A stretch of 64,000 nucleotides of DNA from Raineya sp964654605. Its GTDB lineage: Bacteria > Bacteroidota > Bacteroidia > Cytophagales > Thermonemataceae. The DNA lies in contig CAZZLW010000081.1 in the NCBI GenBank assembly GCA_964654605.1, positions 20,205 to 84,204 on the forward strand. Reading direction: 5' to 3'. Below are positions 1 through 9,407 of the stretch, piece by piece. The notes below the pieces were generated by a model. It was not told the DNA's origin, ran no database searches, and saw only the letters and a program-made list of their open reading frames with translations. Both the position numbers and the translations under genes were made by a program. Positions within the stretch are counted from its first letter, which is position 1. Each line of letters begins with the position of its first letter.

Positions 1-330
1 CAAAATTTTATCGTAGGTCTTTTGAGCATTGTTGTAGTCTTTGAGGGCAATTTGTGAGTTACCAATTGCACTTAAGATAGCGATTTTAGCAGGATTGTTT
101 TCATTGTTTTGCTCTTGCAACTGATAAACTTGCTCAAAGTATTCAATGGCTTTTTTGTGAGCATTTTGCTTTTGGTAAGTAAGTCCCAAACGTTCTAAAA
201 TATTGATACGTTCAGGAATATCTTTGGCTTTGTTGAGTTCGGCAAGTAGCGTATTGATACTATTTTGAGCCAGCAACTCTAAGCAAAAACAAGTAAAAAC
301 GAACAACAGGCAATACTTAACAGGTTTCAT
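1..330 (-). CDS. TPR-repeat secreted protein, N-terminal part (runs off the left edge)
   Basis: The visible 110 codons begin with a signal peptide ending in ELLAQ near residue 22. Helical repeats follow with tetratricopeptide character (LGLTYQKQNAHKKAIEYFEQ, then a second unit around ALKDYNNAQKTYDKI). The start is the ATG 13 bp after the stop of the upstream TonB-dependent receptor, so the three genes at this end probably form one operon. In Bacteroidota such exported TPR proteins are often stand-alone or the sensor part of a histidine kinase or regulator. The C-terminus lies outside the window, so this cannot be decided. Confidence 0.8.
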   Translation of the reverse strand, partial: MKPVKYCLLFVFTCFCLELLAQNSINTLLAELNKAKDIPERINILERLGLTYQKQNAHKKAIEYFEQVYQLQEQNNENNPAKIAILSAIGNSQIALKDYNNAQKTYDKIL

Positions 331-343
331 AAACGTAAAGTTT

Positions 344-2938
344 TTAGTGAATTACATAATTAAAGCTAAACATAAACCTTCTACCGAAATCAGGTAGCTG
401 ATTGGGTTTATAGAATATGGCACTATTCCAGCCTTGTGCATCAGAATTTAGTACATTCCAAACGGGCGAATTTAGCAAATTATTTACTTTTAATTCCATA
501 AATAAGCCTTTTATGTTGAGCAATCTGTCAAAATTTTGCCGGATATAGAAGTTAAAGTAAATACTTGCAGGTACATTGTGTTTGGTGAAATTATTAGGAT
601 TAACGTTGGGATTTTCAATTACTTGGTTGCCTTGTACAATAATGGCTTCGGGGCGGGCTTCTCCTACGTTGTTGTTGGCGGGGGCAAGCATTAAAATTCT
701 ACCATTAAAGTATCCTTCTAAACCTAAAACGGTTCCTTTTTTGAAAGAATGACTTGCTCCACCTTTTATCATTAGGTCGGGTGAATCCAAAGGCAGAAGC
801 ATATTGGGTAGTGGGTCATAAATAGGTGCTACGCCCCCTGAACCTATTGTACCTAATACGCCAGTACCTTCACGAGGGTTTTTGTAGTCCCTCATAAAAG
901 CAAAGGCATCGGAAGGGCGGCGGAGAATATAATAAGTAGCCGAAGCCCAAAAATCGGTATTTTCTAACTTGTGAAATGCTGAAAGTGTAAATCCGATATT
1001 ACTCCAAGCACTACCCGCATTAAAGGCTTGCAATGCAGGATTGAACTGATACAAGCGGTTGTTTTGCAAATAGAAACTATTGAAAGTAACATTGCTACGC
1101 TTTTTATTGAAGCTATGACTTACTATCAGTTCGTAGTTATCGGTAATTTCAGACCTTGCTTCAATATCCAAAGGAAGACGGATAATTTCTTGTGGCGGCA
1201 CAGCTCGGAAAGCACGTGCAAAAATTGCTCTTACATTGGTATTTTCTGTAAAGCGATAATTTACTACGGCTCTTGGGGTAATGTTTTGGTCTATTTTGTT
1301 CCTAGCCTGAATAGGAGTGTACTCGCTTGTATTGCTATTAAAGGTATAAACCAGTTGGTTACCAAAGTTACGATAAGCATCTTTGATAAATTGATAGTCG
1401 TAACGAACCCCTGCTGTGATGGTAAGTTTGGGAATAGGGGTGTAAATAGCTTGTAGCCACAAACCGTAGTACCAACCATTATCAGAAATACCTCCTGAAG
1501 GGCGATAAAATAGAAATTTATTGTTTCGTGCAGAAATCCATTGGATATTTTTGTAGTCAGCGATTTCTAAATTTCCCCCTAAACTGATATTGATTTTTTC
1601 AGTTTTATAAGGTATCATTTGCATTTCTGCTCCCCAAGATTTGGTAATCCCTGCGTAATTGATACGTAGCCCACCGCCATTGTAAGCAAGGGTACTATCA
1701 TTGAGCAAAGAGGCATCTATAAGCGTATTATACCTTACAAAATTGCCATCTATAAGCAAAAATCTATTCGCATTTCCACCACTGAAAGGATTTAGCAAAG
1801 TATTAAGTGCTGTAGAAGCCAACGTTTGCCCATTAACGGGGTTTCTATCAGTAAGGCTGAAATCTTGAATTTCGCGATTGGTACTCAAATTGTAACTGAT
1901 ACGAGCCGTAATACCCCATTTGGTAATAGGTTTAAGCTCTATGTAGGCGGCACCGTGGCTCCATTGGCGGTCGTTATCGGGATGGTTGAAAGTTACATTA
2001 TCTTTGGGTTGTACCCAAGAAACGGCTCGGCTGTGCATAAATGCTCCTACGGAAAAATATTCACTATTGAAGCGAACATCAAAATTTGGAAAGTCGTAGC
2101 CTCCATTAAAACTTCCGTCATTGGGAACGTCCCAATATACTTGATTGCGGTAAATAATATCGGCAAGTCCTGCTCCTTTTTTGGTAAAACTACTTTGCCA
2201 AGGGCGGCTTGTGTTTCCTGTTTTAGTATCGTATTCCAATCCTCCCGAAAATCGGTATAAGGTTAATGAAAGATTAGATTTTTCAGAAATACCAAAAGTT
2301 AAACCTGTGGAATAACGTTGTACGATAGAATTTCTGCCAAGTTCTTCAAAAATGGCAGAAGTATAAAGTTTTATACGATTTTCACGGTTCAAAAATATGG
2401 GGTCGGCATTGCGAGTAATAATATTGACTACCCCTTGTACTGCAACACTTCCGTACAAAGCTCCTCCAGGTCCTCTCAAAATTTCCACTCTTTCCACATT
2501 ATTCAAATCGCCTATTACATCTGCATAAAAATCTCCAAAATGGAAACGCTCATTGATACGATGCCCATTGATAAGGAAAAGCACATTACGGCGAGTGTTG
2601 TTGGTAAAAAATCCTCGGAAATCCGTATCAAAATTATTTCCTGTGTAATGTGTATAAACTTCGGGCACCCGTGCCAGCAGTTCTGCCAAGTTCCGATAGC
2701 CATAGCGTTCTATATCCTCGCGTGTGATTACGGTAATACTTGCAGGGGCATCACTCAAATTCTCCTTGATACGCGAAGCCGTAACTACTTGCACCTCAGT
2801 TTCTTCCTCTTTTTTGAGTTTCAGGATTTCTTCCACAGAGGAAGAAAACAACTTAATTTGCGAGCTATCTGTCTGAGCTTTGAGAGTGCCTACACTCATT
2901 ATCCCAATGAGCATAAGCCATAAAAATGAGGGTTTCAT
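344..2938 (-). CDS. TonB-dependent outer-membrane receptor
   Basis: An 864-residue protein with a signal peptide ending LKAQ (about residue 22). A short N-terminal segment and a plug domain follow (VVTASR, SITVITREDIERYG, ERVEILRGPGGALYG, GVVNIITR). The rest is a long beta-barrel rich in aromatic and Asn residues, ending in the hydrophobic/aromatic strand FMFSFNYVIH expected of an outer-membrane barrel. It lacks the carboxypeptidase-like N-terminal domain of SusC proteins, so it looks like a CirA/BtuB/FhuA-type receptor for a siderophore, vitamin or similar ligand, taken up at the cost of TonB-transmitted energy. It lies 4 bp downstream of a second, frameshifted receptor whose N-terminus is clearly related (both have DSS..KLF.[AS]S), so the two arose by duplication. 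The ligand cannot be inferred. Confidence 0.93.
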   Translation of the reverse strand: MKPSFLWLMLIGIMSVGTLKAQTDSSQIKLFSSSVEEILKLKKEEETEVQVVTASRIKENLSDAPASITVITREDIERYGYRNLAELLARVPEVYTHYTGNNFDTDFRGFFTNNTRRNVLFLINGHRINERFHFGDFYADVIGDLNNVERVEILRGPGGALYGSVAVQGVVNIITRNADPIFLNRENRIKLYTSAIFEELGRNSIVQRYSTGLTFGISEKSNLSLTLYRFSGGLEYDTKTGNTSRPWQSSFTKKGAGLADIIYRNQVYWDVPNDGSFNGGYDFPNFDVRFNSEYFSVGAFMHSRAVSWVQPKDNVTFNHPDNDRQWSHGAAYIELKPITKWGITARISYNLSTNREIQDFSLTDRNPVNGQTLASTALNTLLNPFSGGNANRFLLIDGNFVRYNTLIDASLLNDSTLAYNGGGLRINYAGITKSWGAEMQMIPYKTEKINISLGGNLEIADYKNIQWISARNNKFLFYRPSGGISDNGWYYGLWLQAIYTPIPKLTITAGVRYDYQFIKDAYRNFGNQLVYTFNSNTSEYTPIQARNKIDQNITPRAVVNYRFTENTNVRAIFARAFRAVPPQEIIRLPLDIEARSEITDNYELIVSHSFNKKRSNVTFNSFYLQNNRLYQFNPALQAFNAGSAWSNIGFTLSAFHKLENTDFWASATYYILRRPSDAFAFMRDYKNPREGTGVLGTIGSGGVAPIYDPLPNMLLPLDSPDLMIKGGASHSFKKGTVLGLEGYFNGRILMLAPANNNVGEARPEAIIVQGNQVIENPNVNPNNFTKHNVPASIYFNFYIRQNFDRLLNIKGLFMELKVNNLLNSPVWNVLNSDAQGWNSAIFYKPNQLPDFGRRFMFSFNYVIH

Positions 2939-2942
2939 AACT

Positions 2943-5154
2943 TTACCATTTTAGGCGAAGTGTTGTCCAGAAAGTTGTATTTTCCCATCCGGGTGTGCCA
3001 GGAGAAACATCGGGTCCTCCTGCGTTGCTATTCATTGGATACAAATTGGTATTGTTGGTTAGGTTTTTTGCCTGTAAGTCTAAAGAGATTTTTTCATTGA
3101 AATTGTAACCTACTCCTGCATTCAGTACAAAACCGCCTTGTGCCACTGTACCAGCGGGTGAGTACCAACGTGAATAGTAAATCATATGTACACCCGTGTA
3201 AAAATTCTGAAAAGGTAAAGCTACTACACTAAAACGCGTAATATTTTCAGGAAATGCCTTGTAGCGTAACCGTTCTTTTTCGTCTGCGGCAAGATACATA
3301 CTATTGGCATTGATAGCTAAATCTTTCTGTTCGGTAGTGGCTTCCATTACTTTTACCAATGCATTGCTTAAAGTAATATTTACTTTTTCGTGATTAAAAT
3401 TGAGTACTGTTTCATTGCCAATTTGAGAAAAAGTACCTGGTGTATTTTTGAAAAACCAATAGCCGTTCCAGTCGCCGGGTATATCGGAGCCAATATTAAC
3501 CATTGCAAAATCATCAGGGTCTTGGTAGAATACGCCTACATCAATTACATTTTGCACGATATTATAGAAAGTTACGGTATTGAGAGATAGTTTGGGCAAG
3601 ATATTCCATCTGAAAGCGAGTTCAATATTATTGATGCGTTCAGGTGCAATGAGGTCAATGTTGCGAGCATTTGGGATACCTGCCACATCAACAAGCGTAT
3701 AGTTTTCGGCACGCAAGAAGCCATCTCTGCGGTAGCCTCCTGAATAATGCAAACCTACTGCTCCACGGAAACCCGCTTGATAAGAAGCTCGTACAGAAAA
3801 ATTATTGTTCGGTGTAAAGATTACCCCTAAACGAGGAGAGATATTTTGCCCCCAGAAAGGGTGTTGGTCGTAACGAAATGCGGCGAAAAGGTCTAATTTT
3901 TCCGTTGGACTAAAATAATTTTCACCAAAAACACTCAATAATGTAATATTTTCTCTATAAGACATCGTAAGGTCTTGGTTAGCCGTAATGGGGTCAAAAC
4001 TTCCCACTACGTTGGCGATATAATTGTTGCCAGCTCTATTGGGCAAACCCATCGCAAAAATCCTATACTCAATACCAATAGCAGTTTTGTTGTTCTTCCA
4101 TATATCTAAATTGAAAACGCTTTTAGCACCATAACGCTGTTCGGCTGTTCCCGCCCATTGTAGTTCCTGTGAGTGAATATAAGCCATAGTCATCATTGAT
4201 AAAAGAAACACTACTTACATTATTTACTTTTTCTGAAATCTTGAAATTATAGCCCAATGTAAGCGAGAGCAAATCTTGACGAAGCACCTCTCGGTCTCGG
4301 TAGAAATTGTAAAGGTCTCGGCGTTGCCCTGTTTTTAAGATATTGATAACTAAATCATTGATTTGGGTGCTGTTGATGATAGTAGTATTTTGGCTTCTTC
4401 TCAATCTGTGTCCCATATCAGCTACTTTACCCCCAGCAAAGCCTTGATTGCCTTGCTGAGCCGCCCAACCTTCGTTACGAAGAGCTTGTCCGTGATAAGA
4501 AAGCCCTGAAATATAAGTATAAGAGCGAATACCTTTGGTGTTGATTTTGATACCTATGCTTCCATTGTAAAAGTCATTCAATCCTGCTGAGGCTGAAAGT
4601 TCATAGCCAGCATTTTCAGCGTCTTTACCATCTTTGGTAATAATATTGATAACTCCCAGCAAAGCTCCTTGTCCCAAGGTAACAGAGCCAGGTCCCCGTA
4701 TAACTTCAATTCGTTCAATATATTCTAAATTGGAGCTATTCAGGATAGCATCGGGCGGACCCCAGAAAAATTCTGTATTCAAGTTCTGTCCGTTGATGAG
4801 CATTAGAACTTTGGAATTATTATCAGGAGCCAAACCTCTAAAACCTGCGATTAAATCGTCTTGGTCTTCAATAGCAAAATAACCGGGGGCAAAAAGGGTT
4901 AAGGCTTCGGAGAGAGTTCTGGCACCACTCAAACGAATTTGCTCTTTGGTTATTACGGTTACCGAGGCGGGCTGTTTGTTGATGTCTTTCACAACGTTAG
5001 AGGCAATACTTACCTCTTGTGCTTCCTTGACAGGAATTTTCAGCAGTTCATCAGGAGAAGCTGTAAATAGTTTTACTTTGGAAGAATCTTCTTGTGCATA
5101 AACTTCCCGAGCCACCAGCAACAAGAATAGGCAAATCCGTAGCAGACTTTTCAT
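2943..5154 (-). pseudogene. TonB-dependent receptor split by a one-base frameshift
   Basis: The N-terminal 330-odd codons (5154 downwards) give a signal peptide ending EVYAQ, a plug domain (SVTVITKEQIRLSGA, IERIEVIRGPGSV, GVINIITKDG) and the first barrel strands. This frame closes at 4123. The remaining barrel continues in another frame from 4211 down to 2943 and ends in TLRLKW. Removing one base from the G run read on the minus strand (plus positions 4150-4152) joins the frames smoothly as TTMGG-TAEQRYGAKS, a normal barrel sequence, giving a receptor of about 735 residues. So the gene carries a single-base insertion, or the assembly has an error there. The break leaves a plug with a truncated barrel, which should be non-functional. 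The paralogous intact receptor lies immediately downstream. Confidence 0.85.
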
Positions 5155-5327
5155 AAGAGCTTAGACATTAGTGTTCTAATTCAAAAAATTCTTGCAAAAA
5201 GATAATAAACTCTAATGAAATTTCCAAAGAAAATGAACGAAAAGTTTTTTATACGTTAAGTTTATATGAAGGTTTCTTGATGATTTTTTTGTAAAAAACT
5301 GATAAGCAAATTTTTGTAAAATAAAAA

Positions 5328-5351
5328 GCGATTGCTATATGGAGCAATCGC
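5328..5351 (-). terminator. Rho-independent terminator after crtZ
   Basis: A perfect 9-bp stem (GCGATTGCT / AGCAATCGC) with a 6-nt loop. Read on the minus strand it is followed by CTTTTTATTTT. It lies about 50 bp past the crtZ stop and separates the crtZ operon from the receptor operon. Confidence 0.8.
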
Positions 5352-5399
5352 CTTTCTTACTGAAATATTTGATTTTTGGATAAGCGAATTACAGCTTTG

Positions 5400-5876
5400 T
5401 TATTCCAGTTCTACTTTTTCGTGTATATCTTTGGGAGCATATTTTTTGGGGGCGTATAAAAATCCGAAGGCTTCGGCACCTTCTTTGCCCAAATGCTTAT
5501 GATGAATTTTGTGGGCTCGTATCATTCGGCGTAAGTAAGGGTTTTTGGCAATAAACTTAATTTTTACCCTTCTATGTACCAATATATCGTGAAAAAGTAC
5601 GTAAAAAATGCCATAGCCCAAGATGCCAAAACCAATCCATTTGAGAAAAGCTACACTTTCAAATTCAAAACCTGCAACAATCGTTGCAATTGAAGGAATA
5701 CTGAAAACGACTGCAAAAAGGTCATTTTTTTCAAAAAAGCCTTTATGAGGTTTGTGGTGAGACTCGTGCCAACACCAAAGAAAGCCGTGCATTACGTACT
5801 TGTGTGTCGCCCAGGCTACTCCTTCCATCAGAAAAAAGGTAGCAATCATTAGCAATAGGTTGATAAAAAGTTCCAT
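5400..5876 (-). CDS. crtZ: Beta-carotene 3-hydroxylase (CrtZ type)
   Basis: This small membrane di-iron hydroxylase adds 3-hydroxyl groups to the beta-rings of carotenoids, giving cryptoxanthin and zeaxanthin. The 158-residue length is normal for CrtZ. All histidine boxes of the family are visible: HX4H at 25-30, HX2HH at 37-41 (HESHH), HX4H in FHDILVHRR, and HX2HH in AHKIHHKH. Hydrophobic segments at about 3-20 and 55-95 place it in the cytoplasmic membrane. It starts 13 bp after an H-NOX gene, and ispH of isoprenoid synthesis lies one gene further upstream, so its substrate pathway is partly represented here. Function is confident; the exact end product in this organism is not. Confidence 0.93.
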   Translation of the reverse strand: MELFINLLLMIATFFLMEGVAWATHKYVMHGFLWCWHESHHKPHKGFFEKNDLFAVVFSIPSIATIVAGFEFESVAFLKWIGFGILGYGIFYVLFHDILVHRRVKIKFIAKNPYLRRMIRAHKIHHKHLGKEGAEAFGFLYAPKKYAPKDIHEKVELE

Positions 5877-5889
5877 AGGTACAATATAT

Positions 5890-6423
5890 TTAGTAATGGC
5901 TGAAAGTCATAATGGCTTTGTTTTCAGAAATTTTTTCAATGTGGGTTTGGTTATTGAAATACACATCTAACCCTTTTACAAGAGATATGTACAAATCAAA
6001 GAGTTTGCGTTGAGAAATATATTCAACTTCGTATTTGTTGGGGGCAAGTTCTTTGTATTCAAAGCGAGGTGGTAGGGCTGTTTCACGTATTTTGCCAAAC
6101 ATTTCGTGAATTTTGGTGAGCTTGAGTACCATATCTTTGGTGGTATTTGCACCCATATAGAAGCCTGAATACAATTTAGGGGCGTATTCAGTACACCAAT
6201 AGATACCAAAGTCATCAAATAGCTGTTGCAAGGAAATTCCTAATATTTCAGCAGATTTGAAAATGAAATCAATAGTTAATTTTTCATCAATATCTTCTTT
6301 GAGTTGGGAAATAAAAGAATGATTTGGTGGCAAATTAAAGGTTTTCAGACATTCTTGCCACTTTTCCCTGCCATATTTTTGAATGATGGTTTCTTCAAGG
6401 CAATAATGAATAGTACCGTGCAT
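5890..6423 (-). CDS. Stand-alone H-NOX heme nitric-oxide sensor
   Basis: A 177-residue protein matching a complete HNOB (H-NOX) domain from its first residues (MHGTI, QKYGREKW). The heme-contact motif YxSxR is present as YISQR (135-139), and the proximal histidine is H106 in KLTKIHEMFG. The position that holds the O2-stabilising tyrosine in the Thermoanaerobacter protein (five residues after the motif Arg) is Leu144 here, which in known family members goes with NO rather than O2 binding. That last step is an alignment-based inference. H-NOX proteins normally control a histidine kinase, cyclase or diguanylate cyclase. None lies nearby; the only close partner is crtZ, 13 bp downstream in the same direction, so the output is unknown. 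Confidence 0.92.
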   Translation of the reverse strand: MHGTIHYCLEETIIQKYGREKWQECLKTFNLPPNHSFISQLKEDIDEKLTIDFIFKSAEILGISLQQLFDDFGIYWCTEYAPKLYSGFYMGANTTKDMVLKLTKIHEMFGKIRETALPPRFEYKELAPNKYEVEYISQRKLFDLYISLVKGLDVYFNNQTHIEKISENKAIMTFSHY

Positions 6424-6453
6424 ACATTTGTTAAATTTGTTTGTAACTATTTG

Positions 6454-6467
6454 TGTTCAAAAGAACA
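6454..6467. promoter_or_regulatory. Small palindrome upstream of the H-NOX gene
   Basis: TGTTC-AAAA-GAACA, centred about 37 bp before the H-NOX start. Its flanks extend the symmetry weakly (TTG to the left, AAA to the right). It may be an operator; no regulator can be assigned. Confidence 0.3.
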
Positions 6468-6550
6468 AAAGGTTTTGTAGATGTAAGATTGAAAGTTTAG
6501 AAGTTGTAAATTTTTGCGTCTAATTTGCTTACTTCCTGTTTCATAAACAT

Positions 6551-7396
6551 TTACAACTTTTCAATCACTTCTTTCACTTGTTCCATTAGCCACATAGGGG
6601 TAGAAGTAGCTCCACAAATACCTACGCTTTCGCCCGCATTGAACCATTCTTTTTTTACTTCTTCGGGGCGAGAAACAAAGTAAGTATTGGGGTTGGTTTG
6701 CTTGCAAACTTCGTAAAGCACTTTCCCATTAGAAGATTTTGTTCCTGCCACAAAAATAATCTTATCAAACAATTTGGCAAAATCTCGCAGTTCGGTATCG
6801 CGGTTAGAAACTTGCCTGCAAATGGTGTCGTTGGCTTCTACTTCTATGCCTTGACTTTCTAATTTTTCTTTGATTTGGTAAAATTTATCGGTACTTTTAG
6901 TGGTTTGGCTGTAAAGTGTGATTTTTTGAGGGAGTTTATCCAGTTCTAGTTCTGCTATGTCTTGAAACACAACGGCTTCGTTATGGGTTTGTCCGAGCAG
7001 TCCGATAATTTCGGCGTGTCCGTGCTTGCCATAGATATAGATTTTTTCGTCTTTATCGTAAGAGTTCTTGATACGATTTTGCAATTTAAGTACCACAGGG
7101 CAAGAGGCATCAATAAGTTCCAAATTGTTATCGAGGGCAAGTTGGTAGGTAGAAGGAGGCTCGCCGTGGGCTCTGATAAGCACCTTTTCATTTCGTAGCA
7201 CTTTAAGTGTATCGTGATTGATAATTTTCAAGCCTTTGGCTTGGAGGCGTTTTACTTCCTCGTCGTTATGCACAATATCGCCAAGGCAATAGAGTTTGCC
7301 TTCTTGGTCAAGAATTTCTTCTGCCATTTCAATAGCATACACAACGCCAAAGCAGAAGCCTGAATGTTTATCAATGGTTACGGAAAGGTTGAGCAT
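6551..7396 (-). CDS. ispH: 4-hydroxy-3-methylbut-2-enyl diphosphate reductase (IspH/LytB)
   Basis: Last step of the MEP isoprenoid pathway: reduction of HMBPP to IPP and DMAPP by an iron-sulfur enzyme in the cytosol. The 281 residues are typical. The three cluster cysteines are visible in GFCFGV (near residue 15), DASCPVV (near 99) and NDTICRQV (near 193). Family motifs such as RAHGEPP, YGKHGHAE and GTKSSNGK are also present. It lies upstream of the H-NOX and crtZ genes with a 127-bp gap, and may share isoprenoid supply logic with carotenoid synthesis rather than an operon. Confidence 0.96.
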   Translation of the reverse strand: MLNLSVTIDKHSGFCFGVVYAIEMAEEILDQEGKLYCLGDIVHNDEEVKRLQAKGLKIINHDTLKVLRNEKVLIRAHGEPPSTYQLALDNNLELIDASCPVVLKLQNRIKNSYDKDEKIYIYGKHGHAEIIGLLGQTHNEAVVFQDIAELELDKLPQKITLYSQTTKSTDKFYQIKEKLESQGIEVEANDTICRQVSNRDTELRDFAKLFDKIIFVAGTKSSNGKVLYEVCKQTNPNTYFVSRPEEVKKEWFNAGESVGICGATSTPMWLMEQVKEVIEKL

Positions 7397-7486
7397 AACA
7401 CAGCAAAAAATCTTTGCTCAATATACGAAAAAGGTGGCAAAATTGTTTAGGAAAAATTTACTTTTTTATCCTAAAACTTGCTCAAA

Positions 7487-9373
7487 TTATTCTGCAAGCA
7501 TATTTTCCCATACTTGCATTTTTTCATCAAGTTCTTTGCAGGTTTGCTGGTATTTTTCTTGAATTTCTTGCAATAAGGCTATTTGCTCATAAATTTCGGG
7601 GCTGGCAAGTTCCTTTTCAAGTCGGGACTTTTCTGCTTCTAAAATAGTAATTTCTTGCTCAATTTTTTCAATAGCCTTTTGTTGTTTTGGGGTGCTTTTG
7701 GAAAGTGGCTGAGAGGTGCTTTTGGTTTTGGAATAAGAGGTAGGTTCTTTGAGATTCCCCTGCTCCGATTTCTTGAGCAATTGTTCTTCTTGCCAAATTT
7801 CGTACTCATCAAAACTGCCCAAAAACTCCTTGATTTGCTCATTTTCAATATACCAAATTTTATTAGCTACTTTGCGAATAAAATTTCTATCGTGAGAAAC
7901 CACCACAAACGTTCCTTCAAAATTTTTGAGGGCTTGGGCAAGAATATTTGCCGAAATCATATCCAAGTGGTTGGTAGGCTCGTCCAGTAGCAGAAAATTA
8001 GCATCTGAAAGAAGAGTTTTGGCAAGAGCCACTCGCGATTTTTCCCCACCCGAAAGCACGCGAATTTTCTTGAATACGTCCTCGCCTGAAAATAAAAAAC
8101 ACCCCAAAATGGTTCTTAACTCAACTTCGGTACGAGTGGTGCCTGTCTGACGAAGTTCGGTAAGTAGGTCATTATTTAGTGAGAGGGCTTCAATTTGATG
8201 TTGGGCATAATAAGTGCTTTTTACGTTATGCCCCCATCTAATTTCTCCTTCGTAGCTTTCAGAACCCTGCAAAATACGCAGAAGGGTAGATTTTCCTTTT
8301 CCATTTGCCCCAATAAAGGCAATTTTATCGCCTCTTTCTATGGCAATAGAGGTATTTTTGAAAATTTGCAAAGAGCCATAACTTTTAGAAAGATTCTTCA
8401 GCTCTGCCACTTGTCTGCCCGAATTTTGAGAAAAAGTAAAACGAAAATGCAATTTTACATTTTCATCTTTTACTTCTTCAATGCGTTCCAAGCGTTCTAG
8501 CATTTTTATCCGAGACTGCACTTGGCGAGCCTTGGTGGCTTTGGCACGAAAGCGATTGATAAAACGCTCTGTTTGGCGTATCATCGCTTGCTGATTTTCG
8601 TAGGCATTTTTTTGTATTTCTTCTCTTTCGGCTTTTTGCTCTAAATAATCGGAATAGTTGCCTACATACACATTAAGTTTCTTATGAGCCACTTCTACAA
8701 TAGTTTCGCAGGTATTATCCAAAAAATCCCTATCGTGAGAAACAACGAGGATAGCACCTTCATACTCGGCAAGATACTCTTCCAGCCACTCGATAGAAGG
8801 TAAGTCCAAGTGGTTGGTGGGTTCGTCGAGCATCAGTAAGGCAGGCTTTTGGAGCAGGAGCTTGGCAAGCATTACACGCATACGCCATCCACCCGAAAAT
8901 TGTTGAAGTGGCTTTTGTAAATCTTCTGTGCGAAAACCTAAGCCTTCCAAAACTTTTTCTGCTTGCGATTGTAGGTTGTAGCCGTCAAGCATTGCAAACT
9001 CTTCTTGCAAAGCACTTAATTTATGTAAAAGAGGCTCACTATAATTGGTTTCCATTTCCGAAAGAACTTTCTGAATTTGCTCTTGCAGAAAATTTTGTCT
9101 TTCAAAAGCCTGCATTGCAACTTTCAGAATAGGTTCTTGGCTTTGGTATGAAAGTAAATCTTGGTTCAAAAAGCCAATGGTACAATCTTTACTACGGCTT
9201 ATGGTGCCACTTTCAGGCTGGTATTCGCCTACAATCAGACGCAGTAGGGTAGATTTCCCTGTGCCATTTAAGCCAATTAGCCCAATTCTATCTTTGGGCT
9301 TTATTTGCAAAGAGGCATTTTCGTAGAGTACCCGTCCCCCAAAAGCAAAAGAAAGGTTATGAATCGTAAGCAT
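7487..9373 (-). CDS. ABC-F family ATPase (Uup/EttA-like)
   Basis: A 628-residue cytosolic protein with two fused ABC domains and no membrane segments, the layout of ABC-F factors that act on the ribosome. The first Walker A is GLNGTGKST (34-42), with signature FSGGWRMRV and Walker B LLMLDEPTNHLDL. The second set is GANGKGKST, LSGGEKSRVALAK and LLLDEPTNHLD. An Arg-rich inter-domain linker lies between them, and a C-terminal coiled coil (about 560-628, Glu/Lys/Gln-rich) resembles the Uup tail. Which ABC-F subgroup it belongs to cannot be settled by eye. Confidence 0.94.
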   Translation of the reverse strand: MLTIHNLSFAFGGRVLYENASLQIKPKDRIGLIGLNGTGKSTLLRLIVGEYQPESGTISRSKDCTIGFLNQDLLSYQSQEPILKVAMQAFERQNFLQEQIQKVLSEMETNYSEPLLHKLSALQEEFAMLDGYNLQSQAEKVLEGLGFRTEDLQKPLQQFSGGWRMRVMLAKLLLQKPALLMLDEPTNHLDLPSIEWLEEYLAEYEGAILVVSHDRDFLDNTCETIVEVAHKKLNVYVGNYSDYLEQKAEREEIQKNAYENQQAMIRQTERFINRFRAKATKARQVQSRIKMLERLERIEEVKDENVKLHFRFTFSQNSGRQVAELKNLSKSYGSLQIFKNTSIAIERGDKIAFIGANGKGKSTLLRILQGSESYEGEIRWGHNVKSTYYAQHQIEALSLNNDLLTELRQTGTTRTEVELRTILGCFLFSGEDVFKKIRVLSGGEKSRVALAKTLLSDANFLLLDEPTNHLDMISANILAQALKNFEGTFVVVSHDRNFIRKVANKIWYIENEQIKEFLGSFDEYEIWQEEQLLKKSEQGNLKEPTSYSKTKSTSQPLSKSTPKQQKAIEKIEQEITILEAEKSRLEKELASPEIYEQIALLQEIQEKYQQTCKELDEKMQVWENMLAE

Positions 9374-9407
9374 AGCATTGGCATTTGAGGGGCAAATTTC
9401 GGAAATT

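Noticed and set aside
1028..2923. Long open frames on the plus strand opposite the TonB receptor
   Set aside because: They have no signal peptide, motif or promoter and mirror the codon pattern of the receptor gene.
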